Part shown: in pieces, positions 63,651 through 64,000 of the stretch
How positions within the stretch are numbered: the stretch's first letter is position 1
Layout: each line of letters starts with the position of its first letter
NCBI RefSeq assembly: GCF_038502225.1
Contig: NC_091357.1
Coordinates: 4,680,225 to 4,744,224, forward strand
Length of the DNA: 64,000 bases
Direction: 5' to 3'
Source: Cherax quadricarinatus
Taxonomy: Eukaryota; Arthropoda; Malacostraca; Decapoda; Parastacidae
Made by a program: the position numbers and the translations under genes
The notes under the pieces: model-generated
Databases searched by the model: none
The model's input: the letters and a program-made list of their open reading frames with translations, nothing else
What the model was told of the DNA's origin: nothing

Positions 63651-64000
63651 ACACATACAAACAGGACATAGGGAACCAAATAGTTTTACAAAACTCCCAG
63701 ACGCTGGGTAACCTGAATGCGGTGGTATCATAGGGGTTCTTAATGGAGATATCGAGGGTTGAAGGTGTTGGATGGTAACATATATATTGTCGGACTGTGA
63801 TGATGAACGTGGAGCCCAGCTTCTGCCTGTCTTCGCCTGTAGGTCTACACGCCGTCTGAGACCGGGGCAGAGGTACGAACGTGCACATGCGCATCCCGTG
63901 ACGTCACACAAGTCACAGGCCTTAAAGGGATCCCCTATCTAAAGTACATGGATGATACTATATGCTATGCTATATAACACAGGGATCAGCAACTATGTTG
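63651..64000. promoter_or_regulatory. Isolated CRE palindrome and TATA-like box; no gene recognised
   Basis: TGACGTCA (63899-63906) is a perfect CRE. CTATATAAC lies about 65 bp downstream (63970), and GTGCACATGCGCA is close by. A promoter is possible, but nothing downstream within the window supports one. Confidence 0.25.

Overview
This window is animal nuclear DNA from an organism with a large, repeat-rich genome. It has intron-style splice sites, several clades of non-LTR retrotransposons, tRNA-derived SINEs, long microsatellites and almost no host coding sequence. The repeat families (CR1 with an esterase ORF1, SINEs ending in TAA/TTA runs, and hammerhead-bearing inserts with the phrase GGCGAAACGT) resemble what I remember from decapod crustaceans, perhaps a crayfish or lobster. 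That placement is inference.

Host genes: I can support one host coding exon, at 48477-48597 on the plus strand. It is the start exon of glutamate synthase (GOGAT) and carries the catalytic cysteine of the glutaminase domain. A CpG-rich stretch at about 10190-10917, with an NRF1-like palindrome at one end and a strong splice donor at the other, is a candidate non-coding first exon. Its link to GOGAT is unproven. I found no other GOGAT exon, so most of the window probably lies inside or beside very large introns.

Layout: 0.1-1 kb, decayed hAT-type zinc-finger ORF. 1-7.5 kb, a patchwork of hammerhead elements, SINEs and a Jockey-like LINE broken by a SINE with a perfect target-site duplication. 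9-11 kb, a duplicated promoter-like module and the candidate first exon. 14-19 kb, RTE scrap and a nearly complete CR1 element (minus). 22.4-27.1 kb, a nearly complete L2-like LINE (minus) with a repetitive AT-rich 5' region. 29.2 kb, a (TG)n(CG)n(CA)n microsatellite. 36.5-39.9 kb, a three-level nest of a LINE ('LINE-D'), a 1.5 kb hammerhead element carrying an RNase H ORF, and a perfect 156-bp inverted repeat with hammerheads. 45-48 kb, more LINE-D ends. 57.9-58.9 kb, a piggyBac-type non-autonomous transposon. 59.6-63.5 kb, the best LINE-D copy (plus) with CCCH-finger ORF1, endonuclease and reverse transcriptase.

The most interesting signal is a set of at least three related short repeat families, each folding into a hammerhead ribozyme core: helix II hairpin, GAA, a self-complementary ACGU helix III, and matching helix I flanks. 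They keep structure while sequence differs, including a C3-G8 to U3-A8 exchange and a shared extra A before helix II. Several also carry a TATA-like box upstream, AATAAA just after the predicted cleavage site, and inverted copies of their own 3' end, which fits Penelope-like retroelements. No Penelope reverse transcriptase is present, so these would be non-autonomous.
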